Positions 1-26,934 of a DNA stretch of 64,000 bases are shown in pieces. This DNA comes from Sipunculus nudus (taxonomy: Eukaryota > Annelida > Sipuncula > Golfingiida > Sipunculidae): positions 64,286,417 to 64,350,416 of the forward strand of contig CM049319.1 in the NCBI GenBank assembly GCA_026874595.1, in the 5' to 3' direction. A program made the translations under genes and the position numbers. The notes beneath the pieces are model-generated. The model ran no database searches. It had not been told where the DNA came from and saw only the letters and a list, made by a program, of their open reading frames with translations. Within the stretch, counting starts at the first letter, position 1. Each line of letters starts with the position of its first letter.

Positions 1-190
1 CCAGGATTTAGGAGAAGGGGGGGGGGTCCAAACCAGGAGGACTTAGAAAATATCTTTAATAAAAGATCCCCACTTCTTGAAAAAAAAGGGGGGGGGGTCC
101 TGGCCAGAAAATTGTCTGAAACCCTTAAAAAAAGGTTGCTTCAGATGGAAAGGGGGGGGGGGTCTCAACCCCCTAGACCCCCCCTTGATC
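1..190. repeat. Degenerate repeat with three G-runs
   Basis: Three short blocks each carry an A/G-rich lead, a run of 9 or more Gs and 'gtcc' or 'gtct' (near 19-30, 88-100, 151-165), with a C-run at 177-184. It resembles decayed copies of a dispersed element; no gene seen. Confidence 0.4.
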
Positions 191-253
191 CACTACTGAC
201 TAGCCATTGCTTCCATTGGTTTGTAGAGCATTCAATTTCCTACAACTTAAGAT

Positions 254-320
254 GGCACCTCATACAGGATCCTGTGACATCATTTATGTCAGCACAGACC
301 GTGATTGTGTAATCATTGGC
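254..320 (+). repeat. Dispersed ~55-65-bp repeat, copy 1
   Basis: Contains atcctgtgacatcatttatg, then tcagcacagaccgtgat and gtgtaatcattggc. The centre has palindromic arms TGACAT/ATGTCA. Other copies are at 1306-1375, 2144-2209 and, inverted and diverged, 16045-16103. Confidence 0.75.
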
Positions 321-1305
321 ATGATAAAGCCAACATTGTCCTTATGGAAGATATAAGATCCCAAAAAATCACCGTCTTTTTAATGTACATAAACATACTC
401 AAATCATACATAATATTTTACTGACCTTTTGAGGTATCCAGTTATTTAAATGCCGTCTCTTCCCTAGCAAATGGTTAGCCTGGCATATATTCTATCTCAC
501 CAGTCATGGACATGACATGTACATTTCATTTTCTGCAATAAAAATGGATATTTTTTTCTAAGTCTTTCAGAAGTGTTTCACTTGCTTAATATTAATAGCC
601 AAAACAATGTGTTCACAGTTTGTGTGATTGCCATCAATTAGGATTGCCAGATCATCAAGTTGATAAGGCCTTATTAAATGATCTGTACCAGTAAATACAA
701 CTGCACTTCTTGCACGGTTATCCCATAAAAGAACAGTAACACTGACGTGAATACTCTTCCACCTTTAGGATTTTGAACATTGCATACAAGTATTACAACC
801 ATACAAGTAAGAGCTGCATGTACTTCGCCAACTGATGCCTGTCAAAACATGTAGTCATTTCATCCACATCTGCCTTTTTATTCATAAAATAAACAAATTG
901 GATCACTTAAAAGAAACACTGACTGGGTGTGCCTTTATTCATTAAGTATAATAAAATTATTACTTTCAGTAAATATGAAGAAATTTCAGATATACTTTCA
1001 AATTATGGTAATGTATGTCAAACATTATGTACAGAACTTTTCTCAGCTAAATAAATCTATAAAAGTCATATATCAAACCAATATAGTCTAAAAACAGTAA
1101 TATATATCTGCTTTATATAAAAAGACAACTAATGAAAATATTATACACTCTCATAAAACCAAATTTCCTCGCTTTTGCATAATTTCCTTAAATACCAGGA
1201 CTTTTACACTGCATGAATTTAAAATTTTAACATTTCAAGAATGTACTTATCATCTGTTAATTTTAAAAATACTTTTTAACCAATGCACTGATTAGGGTAA
1301 CGGTG

Positions 1306-1375
1306 GTGCCTCAGTCTCATAAAGATCCTGTGACATCATTTATGTCAGCACAGACCGTGATCGTGTAATCATTGG
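1306..1375 (+). repeat. Dispersed ~55-65-bp repeat, copy 2
   Basis: Almost identical core to copy 1 from gatcctgtgacatcatttat through aatcattggc; upstream flank shares only 'ggtgcctca'. Confidence 0.75.
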
Positions 1376-1728
1376 CTGAAGCCATCTCCACCCCCACCCC
1401 CAGTGCTGTAACCACCAACAATCACGATTATGCTCCAGAAAACAAATTTATCCACTGTCAGCTTAACTACACAACTCCAAGAGCTAGCCACTTGACCACC
1501 GGGACTGGTTACCTCTAATAGGCTTTGCTTATAACAGAGGAGGAATTATGAATATTTCCCTAAGATTTTCACTTAATGTTTTACAACAGATCTTTTCTGC
1601 AAATGAATTAAGTTTATATCATCCTTCACCAAGTATTTTTTTCATTTACTTCATAAGTACAAAATAAGCGTCAACTGCAGGCTGTCTTACTTAAATTTAA
1701 ACAAACCTCCTGACAGATGTAAAGTCAA

Positions 1729-1799
1729 TCATCTTCTGACTTCTCCATCAACAGTGGCAGTCCACAACCACATTGGATCATCTTGTACCTTCATGGTAT
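1729..1799 (-). CDS. Candidate last exon of an unrecognised minus-strand gene
   Basis: Acceptor gtcatcacag before 1799, then an open phase-1-entry frame TMKVQDDPMWLWTATVDGEV followed by RR and TGA. Splice signal, length and composition look like a C-terminal exon. The family is not recognised and the evidence is sequence-only. Confidence 0.25.
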
Positions 1800-2143
1800 C
1801 TGTGATGACAAGAAAAAACTACTTCTACAACCAGCAAACAAATATTTAGTGCTTGTCAAGACTCTTGATGATCACAAAGTATCAGTTTGGAAGATATCTC
1901 CCTGATGAACAAACTGGTGTAACCAAACACAGTACATATCTTTTTTTTAACTGGTATCAGTCAGCTATACTAAGGAAGACCTTTAAGGAGTAATGTAAAG
2001 TTGGATGAGAGTGACATCACCTGTTATACTAGGCTCCTAATAAACCTTTACCTTTGGACACATGAGAGTGGTCTTACAATCTAGGTTATCAAGGAATCAG
2101 AATATAGGGACTGTTTAACAATTATTCCATCTGTTTCTAGCTT

Positions 2144-2209
2144 GTGCCTCATACCTGATCCTGTGACATCATATGTGTCAGCACAGACCGTGATCGTGTA
2201 ATCATTGGC
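2144..2209 (+). repeat. Dispersed ~55-65-bp repeat, copy 3
   Basis: Same core with catatgtgtca in place of catttatgtca; preceded by 'gtgcctcatac' as in copy 1. Confidence 0.75.
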
Positions 2210-2784
2210 TATATTATTTAATGGTTGAAATCCCAATATGGCTTTAGACACACAATTAGCAGTGTCATTGTGTTTTAATCAATTGGTTGTTGCCCAAGTT
2301 ACCCTTTATATTGTCACGAAGTAATATTTGGTAATCCAGCAATAACTCAGAATATGACATCATTAGCCATACACCCAACTGCATAAAAAGAATACATATT
2401 AGTTGTAGGAGAAACATAAACGGCTAAATATTTGATCTAAAAATCACAAAACGTTAAATTACAACTTCAAAAAAGGTTTATTTAGGTCCTCTATTCATCA
2501 AATTATTAATATGTACACTTAAATTCGTGAAAAAACAGATTTTAATCAAGATAATGTCACTATGCAATTTGAGCCATTTTGAGCCATATTGCTCAAGAAT
2601 TTTTTTATGGAGTTCATTTCTCCCATGTGCTGACCTGACATTTTACATTAATAATCTTATTAGGTGAAGGAAAAAAAAAAAAAAGTTCCACAACCTAAAA
2701 AGAAATTTTCTCTCTCACAAAAATACTAATGTATTGTAGCAAATAAAACACATGACAATTTTCACATGACCTCTTTCTTCATAC

Positions 2785-2882
2785 CTGCTTTGTTGAAATC
2801 TGTTACAGAGGTCATCTCTTACAGATACGCTATCAACATTTATGACTACGAATAACTGGCATCCCTCGCACATCTCTGGTAT
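2785..2882 (-). CDS. Candidate internal exon of an unrecognised minus-strand gene
   Basis: 98-bp block with acceptor ttaccacag before 2882 and donor gtatga after 2785. It is open as IPEMCEGCQLFVVINVDSVS, continuing VRDDLCNRFQQS, which is amphipathic and protein-like with three cysteines. Supported only by splice signals and an open frame. The other candidate exon at 1729-1799 does not join it directly in phase, so at least one exon would be missing between them. Confidence 0.25.
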
Positions 2883-4527
2883 CTGTGGTAAGAAATCAAA
2901 CAATTTTATATTATTTAAAACAATATTCAAATAAGCCATTTTACAGTGCAAGTTTAAATATGTTATGTAAACAGGAATGCCTAGGTATACAAGGCAAAAG
3001 CCTACCTAAAAAGACAAGAATGCAAAATCTTTTCCTTCTTCAGTATCATTAATAATTATTTGGATAATTTTTATTTCTTCTCATGAAGCTCTATGTACAA
3101 GATAATGCAAAACATCCTAACCAAAGACTCTTAGTAGGCTGATAAGATCTGAAGATTATCTTAAAGTGCCAAAAGTTGTGTACCTAGTGTTTTTCAATTA
3201 GGATTGTTCAAAGTAATAACATTCAATTTTAAATGTTAGTTAATTTCTGAACTATATATGGAATAACAGATCATTAAGAATTTAGGTGTTTAAACATGCA
3301 TTTCATTATCAGGTAAACATTTCATAAATCTCAGTTGAAATGTGTAATTTGCCAAACCCAGCTAATTAAACCACCTCAACTGATACCAAACTGAGTCATG
3401 CACATTACTCTGGCAAGACCAGTATCGTGCCTCTCACTGGTACCAACTGGTAGTGGTGACATTGAGCCATTAAGGCAGCATAACTGGATCTGATCTCTTT
3501 CTGCTGAGCAAATAATCACATGTTATAATAATTATCAAGGAGCCAGACCACTGATGTAATCAAGGCCACATCAAAGCACACTGTTGGTTTCCTTTGCTGT
3601 GCAATACACTCCTGTGTATGCATGCAAACCCAATTAACCCAGGTGCACATGGGTCCAGCTCTATTTGTTCAGCAGCATCATTTCTCTCTCAAATTAATAA
3701 AGTTTGCATGTAAAACAATTGTTCTACAGCAAATATTTTTGTATGTGCAGTAATCTGAAATTGTTCATCAATGAATTTTTTAGTTAACTACAGACAGCAT
3801 TGTCATTTGAACCCATTTTTAAAAAAACATATTTTCATGTTTTTCAGTTTTAAGATAATACATTAGTTTGAAGGAAATGGATCATATGATGCATTAAATA
3901 TTGTCTTTGTATTGTCATATGCACATGTATATAACATTGTATAATGGTATTATATGTGCATTTTTGACAAAAGTTTAATAAACTAAATGACTTAAATGTC
4001 AAGTTTTACCTCAACTTCTCATGATCACTGCTGATTTTAAATGTATTACATTACTAACATTCCTGAAAAGCAGATATTCATGAAATGCTGATATATTCCA
4101 CTTGACAAAGAGTTTTGCTTTTCTCTTCTAAATTAAATGAAATACTTAAAATTAATACCTAATCATGGAGTAAGATATATATATTGAGACAACAATCCAC
4201 AATCTTGAACTTGAATTTTATATTAAAAACTATATATAAATATTTAATATATTACCAACAGTAATAACAAAAATTAACATTTTAACAACCCAAGGAAGAA
4301 GTCTAAAATTGAAAAACACAAAATGTCATAAAAACATTTACTCGTTAACTCTAACAAATTCTGGCAATACAGCCAATAGTAAATTAATACTGAAATATCC
4401 TTCATTATCGTCCATGATTAGCAAGTCTCTTTTACATTGTAATTTCAACAAGCTCGGCTTTAAATAATAGATTCTATTTAAAAAAGATTCAAGTTTCCTA
4501 AAACTCAGAGACAAGAATTTTACATAT
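2883..4527. other. AT-rich stretch, no gene assigned
   Basis: Would be intronic if the divergent minus-strand gene is real. No long open frame and no clear repeat. Confidence 0.4.
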
Positions 4528-4643
4528 ACCATACTGTATTTCATATCCATGAGCCTTCCGTGCCACTGGTGCACGGTTTGACACGTGCGCCGTGGAAGAC
4601 GAACCGGAAGTTGGCCGTCAATCTGTGGTTGGTACCAGTCCAC
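4338..4643 (-). CDS. Candidate first exon of a gene divergent from PLK1
   Basis: ATG at 4643 opens a 101-codon frame beginning MDWYQPQIDGQLPVRLPRRT in a locally GC-richer stretch. A plausible donor (gtatatg) follows codon 38 (MKYSM), near 4528, so only the first part may be exonic. It lies 640 bp from the PLK1 ATG in the opposite orientation, as expected for a shared bidirectional promoter. No family is recognised; it may be non-coding. Confidence 0.25.
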   Translation of the reverse strand: MDWYQPQIDGQLPVRLPRRTCQTVHQWHGRLMDMKYSMVYVKFLSLSFRKLESFLNRIYYLKPSLLKLQCKRDLLIMDDNEGYFSINLLLAVLPEFVRVNE

Positions 4644-5083
4644 TATTGTAGCTAACTTTAATATAATGACAGTCGTAACACCCGAAATTTTGAAGTTCTC
4701 ATTAAGTCATGTAAATTTCTCGGTAAATTGGTGCTTTCTATCCCCTTTAGACCCGAACACCTGTCTCGCCTGAAAACATGCAGACAAGGAAGACACTAAC
4801 AGCATGGAGTACCAGTCTACTTTGGCAATCCACTTTAAATGCCCTCAACATGTCCATGCAAGTGCCCGTAAATAAAACAAATGGTGGTGTTTTAAGGAGG
4901 TGTCAAAAAGATAAAATCAACCAAAGGTCGATTCTGATCCGTGTATGCGAGTGCATATTGAATCGTCGCCAGAATACCATATAAAATATGAATCAAAATT
5001 GTAATATTTAAAGCTCCTGAAGATAAAACATGCCGCTAGATGGCGCGCGTGTAAATTTGCATCTAACGAATCAAATTGAAGCT

Positions 5084-5201
5084 TTCAAATGCTCGAGCCA
5101 ATCGCATCAGGTTTTACATGCGGGGCCTTTTAATGTGGCAAATTTGAAAAGCGTTCTGACAGAGAGGAGGACGGGTTGGAGAGTCCAGGTGTTGGTCCAA
5201 T
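5084..5201 (+). promoter_or_regulatory. Candidate PLK1 cell-cycle promoter: CCAAT boxes and CHR-like elements
   Basis: Within 200 bp upstream of the PLK1 ATG there is TTCAAA at 5084-5089 (reverse complement of the CHR core TTTGAA), CCAAT at 5098-5102, TTTGAA at 5143-5148 and a second CCAAT at 5197-5201. G2/M genes, PLK1 among them in vertebrates, are typically driven by NF-Y on CCAAT boxes plus a CHR bound by DREAM/MMB. The motif matches are seen directly. Function and the transcription start are inference, and each motif is short enough to occur by chance. Confidence 0.4.
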
Positions 5202-5282
5202 TTTATCATCAAAAACTTTGTCTTGAAGGCAAACCTGGCAAAAAGTTAAAAGACACAGATTACTGAATATATCTCCAACAAC

Positions 5283-20179
<14,897 letters not shown>

Positions 20180-20333
20180 TTGGGTGTTTCAGTGAGGGAT
20201 GATCACTCTAAGACTGCAGTTCCTCCTCAACCTGGCTTGATCCAAACGTGGGACCAACTATGTACCGCACAACTGGTGCTGGTAGAAAAGAAATTGGCAG
20301 TTTGGTCAGAGGGACCACACCTTGTGCTTTCGG

Positions 20334-20790
20334 AATAAATCAACTACTACATGGTGATTGTGAAGAAGTGAGCTGCCTAAACTGGCCCATGAAATAATTA
20401 GCTGTTACAAAACACTCTTGCACCACAAGGTTTATTGCATTGGGCCATGATGGCATATATTCATAATGTGCCATGGTAAAAAACAGGGATATATCAGCTT
20501 TGGGGGGTCAGGGTCACAAGAAAAGGGTCAAGGTCAGACTGAGCTGAGGTCATTGTGTTAGCCCTATTGAAGAAATATGGTGCTGTGATAGCGTGAACTG
20601 ATGGCCTGTGATGGTTTGGCATTTACAATGTACAGAGTAAAATTACTGATTGGTGTTTCTGTGCGCCAGTTGGAAGAACATAAAAGATTTATACACTGGG
20701 CTGTAAAGATACACAAGTGTGCTGGTACATCATGATACAAAGTTGAATAATATATCATATGTCCGGTTATTGATACAGAATGGAAATAAA
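20334..20790 (+). promoter_or_regulatory. Candidate PLK1 polyadenylation signals
   Basis: AATAAA hexamers occur at 20334-20339 (155 nt after the stop) and 20785-20790. Either could end the PLK1 mRNA; transcript data would decide. Confidence 0.3.
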
Positions 20791-20799
20791 CTTTAGGAG

Positions 20800-21650
20800 A
20801 TGGAGTTTGAATATCTTTCCGTATAGGAAGAATATCATAGGCTCGGAAGGTATATCAAATATTGTGTCGTGTATTGTACCATCAGCAGAGTATCATGATA
20901 CATATTGTATCGTGATATCATAATGTATCATTAAAGTCCTGAAGAAAACACAAACTGGCTTATCTGTATGCAAGTTAGCAGAAAATTATTTACTCTGCAT
21001 ACATCTTAAACAGACCAGGCATGCATGGTGTGTGACATAGGATCTCATGCCCATGTGTAATATTTTAGTTTTAGAGTAACTAACATCCAGTTATGTTAAA
21101 AAAAAAGACTTGAATTCACATGATACTCAAATGGGCCTTTGGCTGAAATAAATGTCAAATTTGTAACTTAATTTCCTTGTACCGATATTATATTTAAAAT
21201 ACTACTAATAGAGATTAACATGGGAGTCTAGAGTATCATTCTCCAAGTTGGTTTAGAGTATGTCATAGATGATTAATTTGGCTTCTAAATCGGGGGACCT
21301 TGCTGAATGTAACAGGTTTTGTCATAGGATCACCAGGTATTTCAACTTTTTATAGCCTCTATGTATTAGGTGAGCCCATGTTTTTTCACGATGAGAACTG
21401 AAAATTCTCATATTCATTCATAACCAAATTCATAGGGTCTCAGATATGATTTAGTTTTTGTTATATAAAAGTATCTAAAAGCATGGCAGGTACTGTTCAC
21501 TTGTTGAGGTTGTAATGGCTGTAGGTAAACTCATGTGGGATATGTTCTGTGTTTTATGTAAACTTGTTGGTGAATGTTTTCCTGGACACAACAAAATCTG
21601 TTAACTTGAGCACAAATATTTTCTTCATTTATAAGTAGTTACACCGTAGT
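20800..21650. other. Intergenic or PLK1 3'-UTR, no gene seen
   Basis: AT-rich, with some 'atatcatgatac'-like short repeats near 20850-20930. Confidence 0.4.
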
Positions 21651-21657
21651 TTTTATT

Positions 21658-21965
21658 TTCTCACCAAGGGAATGTTATTCCACATTTTCTCACCAAGGAA
21701 ATGTTATTCCACATTTTCTCACCAAGGGAATGTTATTCCACATTATCTCACCAAGGGAATGTTATTCCACATTTTCTTACCAAGGAAGTGTTATTCTACA
21801 TTTTTTTTTCTCACCAAGGGAATGTTTTTCTACATTGTCTCACCAAGGGAATGTTTTTCTACATTGTCTCACCAAGGGAATGTTTTTCTACATTGTCTCA
21901 CCCAGGGAATGGAATCTATTTGCTACATTGTCTTACCAAGGGATTTTTTTTTAATTTTCTACCAG
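21658..21965 (+). repeat. 29-bp minisatellite, about 10 units
   Basis: Unit begins tctcaccaagggaatgttat and ends tccacattt. Units vary at a few sites (gttattcc/gtttttct; acattt/acattg), with one T-rich expansion near 21800 and one diverged unit near 21910. It lies about 1.5 kb 3' of the PLK1 stop. The period is not a multiple of 3, yet the array is open in all three plus frames. Confidence 0.9.
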
Positions 21966-22319
21966 GGTTAATTTTACATGCAAATCCACATTATTACATA
22001 CAAATTCATTTAAATAGCAGACAAGATACTATCTTCAAGAGTTTGATGGCCTTCATCATTTGATCTAAAACATTTGCAGAACATTGGAATTTATAATTAA
22101 AAAGAAATAATATAATCCATGTTAATTGGAGATACTCTTGCAAACATTTTTTTAATTCAAATTTGTTATTGCCTAAATTGAACTACCCTAGGGTCAGTAA
22201 CTGAACAGTGGACAACTCTATACATGTTATATCGCATGTTATTTTAAACAGTATCCCTAGATATGATACTAAAAGCTGTTGACAGCATGCTGTAGCAAAG
22301 AAATTTGCGTAAGTGTGAA

Positions 22320-22405
22320 GGTTCATTGAGTGTTGATAAATGTCATGACCAGGTCAAGTTCAATGGGTGTTAATTTAATGTCATGACTAGGTCAAAGATC
22401 ATATA
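22320..22405 (+). repeat. Short duplicated block
   Basis: 'gtgttgataaatgtcatgac ..aggtca' and 'gtgttaatttaatgtcatga ..aggtca' lie next to each other. Confidence 0.5.
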
Positions 22406-23279
22406 TCTGAGTCCTGATTGGCTGGTTTGCTGCCAGATGACCAGCTGGACTGAACATATTTCCCATTGATTTAACACTGGGTTTCTGTGTTAAAATGAAA
22501 GATCCATTCACTCTTCTTACCAAACACTCTATTTATTGTGAACCTCCTTCGTTTGTATAAACATAAATACCAAATTTAATTTTGAATTCATGCATCTGAT
22601 TAAAGATGTTAATACTCATCAATTTAGAAACACAAGGGTAATTACATATTTTGTTGTTTTTTTTTTTTTGTATTTATGAAGTTGCAATACAATCACCAAA
22701 GACTTGTATTTCAATGCAAAACACATTGAAATTTAATACATTTGCATTTCAACTCCGCCCTGTTCCTCACAGTTAATTGTTCATATCATTTTCATCGCAT
22801 GTGTGTAGGCTATGATATCAGTAATGTAATTTGAACTGGTTATGCCATCTGGTGGGGGGGGGGGGGGGGGTCACTCCATTATCTGAAAAAAATGTCAGAT
22901 CAGTACTCAGTGTTACAAGTCAACAGGTCAGTTGGTTAAATACTGGCAGTATGTGCCAGTTTGTACAATTTCAATCATTTTGTAAGTTTTGTACATTCAT
23001 CATGATTAAAGAAGACCTAAAATTTTCGTTTGAACATTTTTTCCAAGAGGTATGGACATATGTATATATATACAATGTATTTAAATATCAAAAGTTTTTG
23101 TATATAGTTGACCTAAACTAGTAGAATAAAACATTTTCATATATAATTGATACTGTTTTTAATTTCTTTTCATTTCAATTTGTACTCCATGGTCCTCTTG
23201 AAAGGAATGAACAAAATTTCAAATTCCTTGTAAGGAGAATGAATTCCTTCATTTTATGAGCTGATGATTGTAAAAGTTT

Positions 23280-24230
23280 TGACTTTAAGGCCCTGGACTT
23301 GGACTTTTGGTAAGGATTTGAAAAATCTACAGAGTCCACCTCAAGTCCAGTAGAGAAAAAAACTTGCATATTATAAAGACTTAATTATGTACATGTGCAA
23401 AATAATAATCAAATTATATTACAATATTACAAAATTATAGCACACTATCAGGCTCTGCTCAGCATTTGGAGTTATGAATGTGAAAAACAAGTTAGAAAAA
23501 GCATGTGTAAACTAACAAAAAATGTTCATGATATTAAATCTGAAATTTCCGTTTTAAATTATTGTACTAGGATATCTTTCTCAGACTAGGACTCTTGTTC
23601 TTAATGACTTGGACTCAAAGAAGCTGGACCGACTCGAGTTGCCTTGACTCAGACATGCACTCAGACTTGAATGGTGTGGACTCAATTGCTTCACTGCTTG
23701 AAGGATGAGTTCTTTATCTTTAAGGCTCGTTTTTTCTTCTAATTAATCCTAGAGGATCCACCTGCATCCGCATCACATGCTACTGCTTTAACACAAGTGA
23801 TGTAGACATGTCATCACCTTCTGAGACCAAGTCCCAGTTCTTGAAGTTTTGATTACTTTGTCAAAGTCCAAGTAAAATATAAATCTCTTTATTTAAAGAA
23901 ACTTTAAATGGAAATTTGAGATAATCATATATAAGTCTAGTTAAGTTTACATTACTTTTACAATATGTTAATTACTTTGGTGTTTTATTACATTTATTCC
24001 CAGATGCAGAGCAAAAGCTTGATATGTAAAGTTCTTATTTTTTTATATTCTGTTAGTAGTTTGCACATGTATAAAAGTTTTAAGATTATTTGACAAAGTT
24101 TTCTACTGGACTAGATTTTGACTCGGCCTGATTTCTTGAGTCCTTATACCTCAGAGTCTAGAAGGATAGTCCCTAAACAGTGGACTCTAGTCCAAGTCTG
24201 GCTTCATGTCCTACATCACTGCCTCAGCAC
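23280..24230. repeat. Diverged copy of the 'ggactc/gagtcc' repeat family
   Basis: Repeated gacttggactc / gagtcc words (23290, 23330, 23610-23690, 24120-24200) match those in the 33.2-33.9-kb and 47.8-48.2-kb blocks. Confidence 0.5.
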
Positions 24231-24819
24231 TCATCCCCATCCCCTCCCCCCCCCCCCCCCACACCCCAGCCTATGTAATTCAAATGCATCGAAATTAGTT
24301 CGTCAGTCCAAAACGAAAGACACCTAATCTTTTAAATTAATTTCAGTTAATAAATGTGGATTGTCCCATTACGGGTATACGTTTTGATGCAGGCCTCAAT
24401 GTGAATAAAGATGTACAGCATCTCTGTAGGATAACATGGGTGAATATATAAAATTAAAAAATGAATGTTATTGGTCTCACTTTTTAGATTCATATTTATC
24501 AGTATAATGACAATAGTCTTACTGCATCCTATGCTGCTTTTATAGTTTTTAGTTTTCTTTTAAACTATGCTCTAGTAATTTCCACCTATTTTGACTCCAA
24601 AGTTACATAAATAAAAATGTTCAAGATTAAATAAGTGGTACGGTAAATTACTGAAACAATAACCTACCAGGGTAGCAGATGCCTGTCCAGTTCCACTGCA
24701 TGCATGTACTTAAATTACCCAGTAACCGGAGCCAAGAGCTGACAACACTAGTCTGAGCATATGGACATAAACCAGAGCATACTGGTAAGGACTCTGGGCC
24801 AGAAATCGTGTTGTCTAAA

Positions 24820-24837
24820 TCCCCCCCCCCCCCCCCT
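24820..24837 (+). repeat. Poly-C run
   Basis: 16-nt C homopolymer; a comparable C-run lies at 24246-24260 and a 17-nt G-run at 22854-22870. Confidence 0.9.
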
Positions 24838-25512
24838 TCTTGTGCAAAATTGTAAATTGTTTGGCAAATATGAATATTATTTAAATGTCATGTCTGCAAA
24901 TCATAATTGTTTTAATATTTAGTTATTTGTTTAACGCATTAAAATGAAATGCATTTTAATATAAAAAAAAACTAAAAACAACTTAATTGTTAAATGAACC
25001 TAAATGTGTAACTATGTGTTCCGAATGCTTCTATATAAGTACATGAAAGAGGATTTTGTTTTAAAAAAAGCAATTTAAACTACCTGTGTAACAAGAAAGA
25101 ATAAACACCAAAATTCTGGTCAATTCAACTGCATCAATACCTATATTGTAAGCGCTGTTTATTATGACCATGTATCCTGAATATCTACACCAGAGGGGAG
25201 CACTGTTTTTTGGTCCAATCAGATGAGACCCTGTGCTGGAAGCAAAACGGTTTACCAGCCAAGTGAGGAGTACACGAAGCCAATGTTGTTCATTCGTTTT
25301 GAATGACAGCTCATCGCCCCGGCGACCGTTTGAACAGGCCACAGGCTCAGAGAGAATTGCCACACATGTGGTTTCTGGGCGGAGCCTGATGCCTGTCGAG
25401 TGTTTGTTGACTTGCATTTGGTTGGTTGATGGTCACATCAGCATTTTTTTAAGCAGACAGGCCCATGTGCACCACCTGTAATGTGTTGCGATAAGGTGAC
25501 TTAAGTCATGTA

Positions 25513-25612
25513 GGTGACTTAAGCCCAGGGGCATCTGAGTGTCACCATGGTAACCATTATGACGTCACAATTGTAATCATGGTATTTAGGCCCCCAACTG
25601 GGCTTAAGTCCA
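25513..25612. repeat. Inverted repeat (hairpin) with a CRE-type palindrome in the loop
   Basis: Arms ggtgacttaagcccaggggc (25513-25532) and ccaactgggcttaagtcc (about 25594-25611) are reverse complements except at their ends. The loop contains tgacgtca (25560-25567). It follows a GC-richer block (25230-25400) with CCAAT and TTTGAA words but no recognisable exon. Confidence 0.55.
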
Positions 25613-26579
25613 GTAAAATGTTATTGCAACAGGCCCCTGGTGTTTAAGTGCATCATAAACGCTCAAAGCAGGCAGCGCGAATATCAGTAGCTGCATGGTG
25701 AGGGTTTTTTTTCTAGTGGAAACATATCTACCATTCCGATATGAATGTCACGTTTTCGGACAAGAATAAACATTATATATGTGTTTTTTAACCTGGCTGA
25801 TATAACATATACTTTTTTTGTCCGTATGACGATATCTGAAGTCCCAAATACTTAGTGGAAATCGTCGCCAACAGATGTCACTAGTGTGGTGAAAACGTTC
25901 TAATTGTCCTGCCTTCTCACTCCTCGACATCTTAGCCGGTCATACTAAGTTTCACTTTGTGAAATACTCGAGCCTTGTTATGTATTATAGAGCTACCCAT
26001 ATAGGTTACCGTGCACCATATGACATTCTACATGTATAGATAACATTGAGTTCTCTGTTCTCTAGACATGCATGTTATATGAATAAAAACTATGCAAATG
26101 TATTATTGAATACGTAAGCCTATGGTGGCATTATGTTCAACATTTTGAAGATAAGGGGGGTAATATATATTAATGTTGTAATCTATCAATAAGCAAACAT
26201 GTATGTGGGGGGGGGGGGAGGAGACAATCATGATTCATAAAAAAAAAATAAATAGAATTTTCACTTTAATAATGTAGGCCACCCATGCAGGTCATGCGTT
26301 TCCCACGTTTGGAATTTTATTTCACCCTTGAAATTGTAGAAATCATATTTTTAAAAGATCTGAAATGAAGGGACAATTTTAGATGAAACAGCAACATACA
26401 GCAGTGATGTCACCACATAAACCCACTTGTAGATTTTCATGAATGTCAGACCATCTATATATGGAAAACCACCATAAAAGGACGAGATAAGGACAAAATT
26501 GGCAATGGAAGATGAACAGATCAACTTGTGCTATCTCAAGCATGGACACATTTTAGTGGAGTACAGCTCGGTTATGCTC

Positions 26580-26675
26580 CCCCCCACACACACACTTTTT
26601 CAACCAAATAAGACATACCATGTTATACCCCCCCCCCACACACACCCACACACACACCCACACACACACACACAG
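26580..26675 (+). repeat. C-run and (CA)n microsatellite
   Basis: Interrupted cacacaca tracts with C-runs at both starts. Confidence 0.85.
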
Positions 26676-26934
26676 TTTTTGCCTTTTAAATAAATGTGAT
26701 TTTGTTATTAATTTAGCACCATTCTGTATTTATTTAAAATACAAGTAGCTGAAAAAAAATGTGTCACAGTGTCTCGCAAATTTCGGAAAATATCAATTAT
26801 GTGGTGTTTCAGAAAAGATTCAAATAGCAAAATGACAGATTATATGATAGTGTTCCCCCGTTTCCATGACACTGGTATTCAGACGTAAAGCCTTCAAATA
26901 AAAACAAGCACTGCAAACGTGCATACAACGCCCG

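Larger units (their letters stand above)
200..1728. other. Intergenic, no gene seen
   Basis: AT-rich; apart from repeat copies 1 and 2 I see no conserved frame, RNA gene or element. Confidence 0.5.

Noticed and set aside
4585-5266. Short plus-strand open frames just upstream of PLK1
   Set aside because: Short, no homology; the segment is better explained as promoter and 5' UTR.
21672-22063. Overlapping open frames over the 29-bp array
   Set aside because: A consequence of a stop-free repeat unit; not evidence of a protein.
25061-25481. 118- and 82-codon open frames on opposite strands
   Set aside because: They overlap antisense to one another in a GC-richer block; neither resembles a protein family or has splice support.
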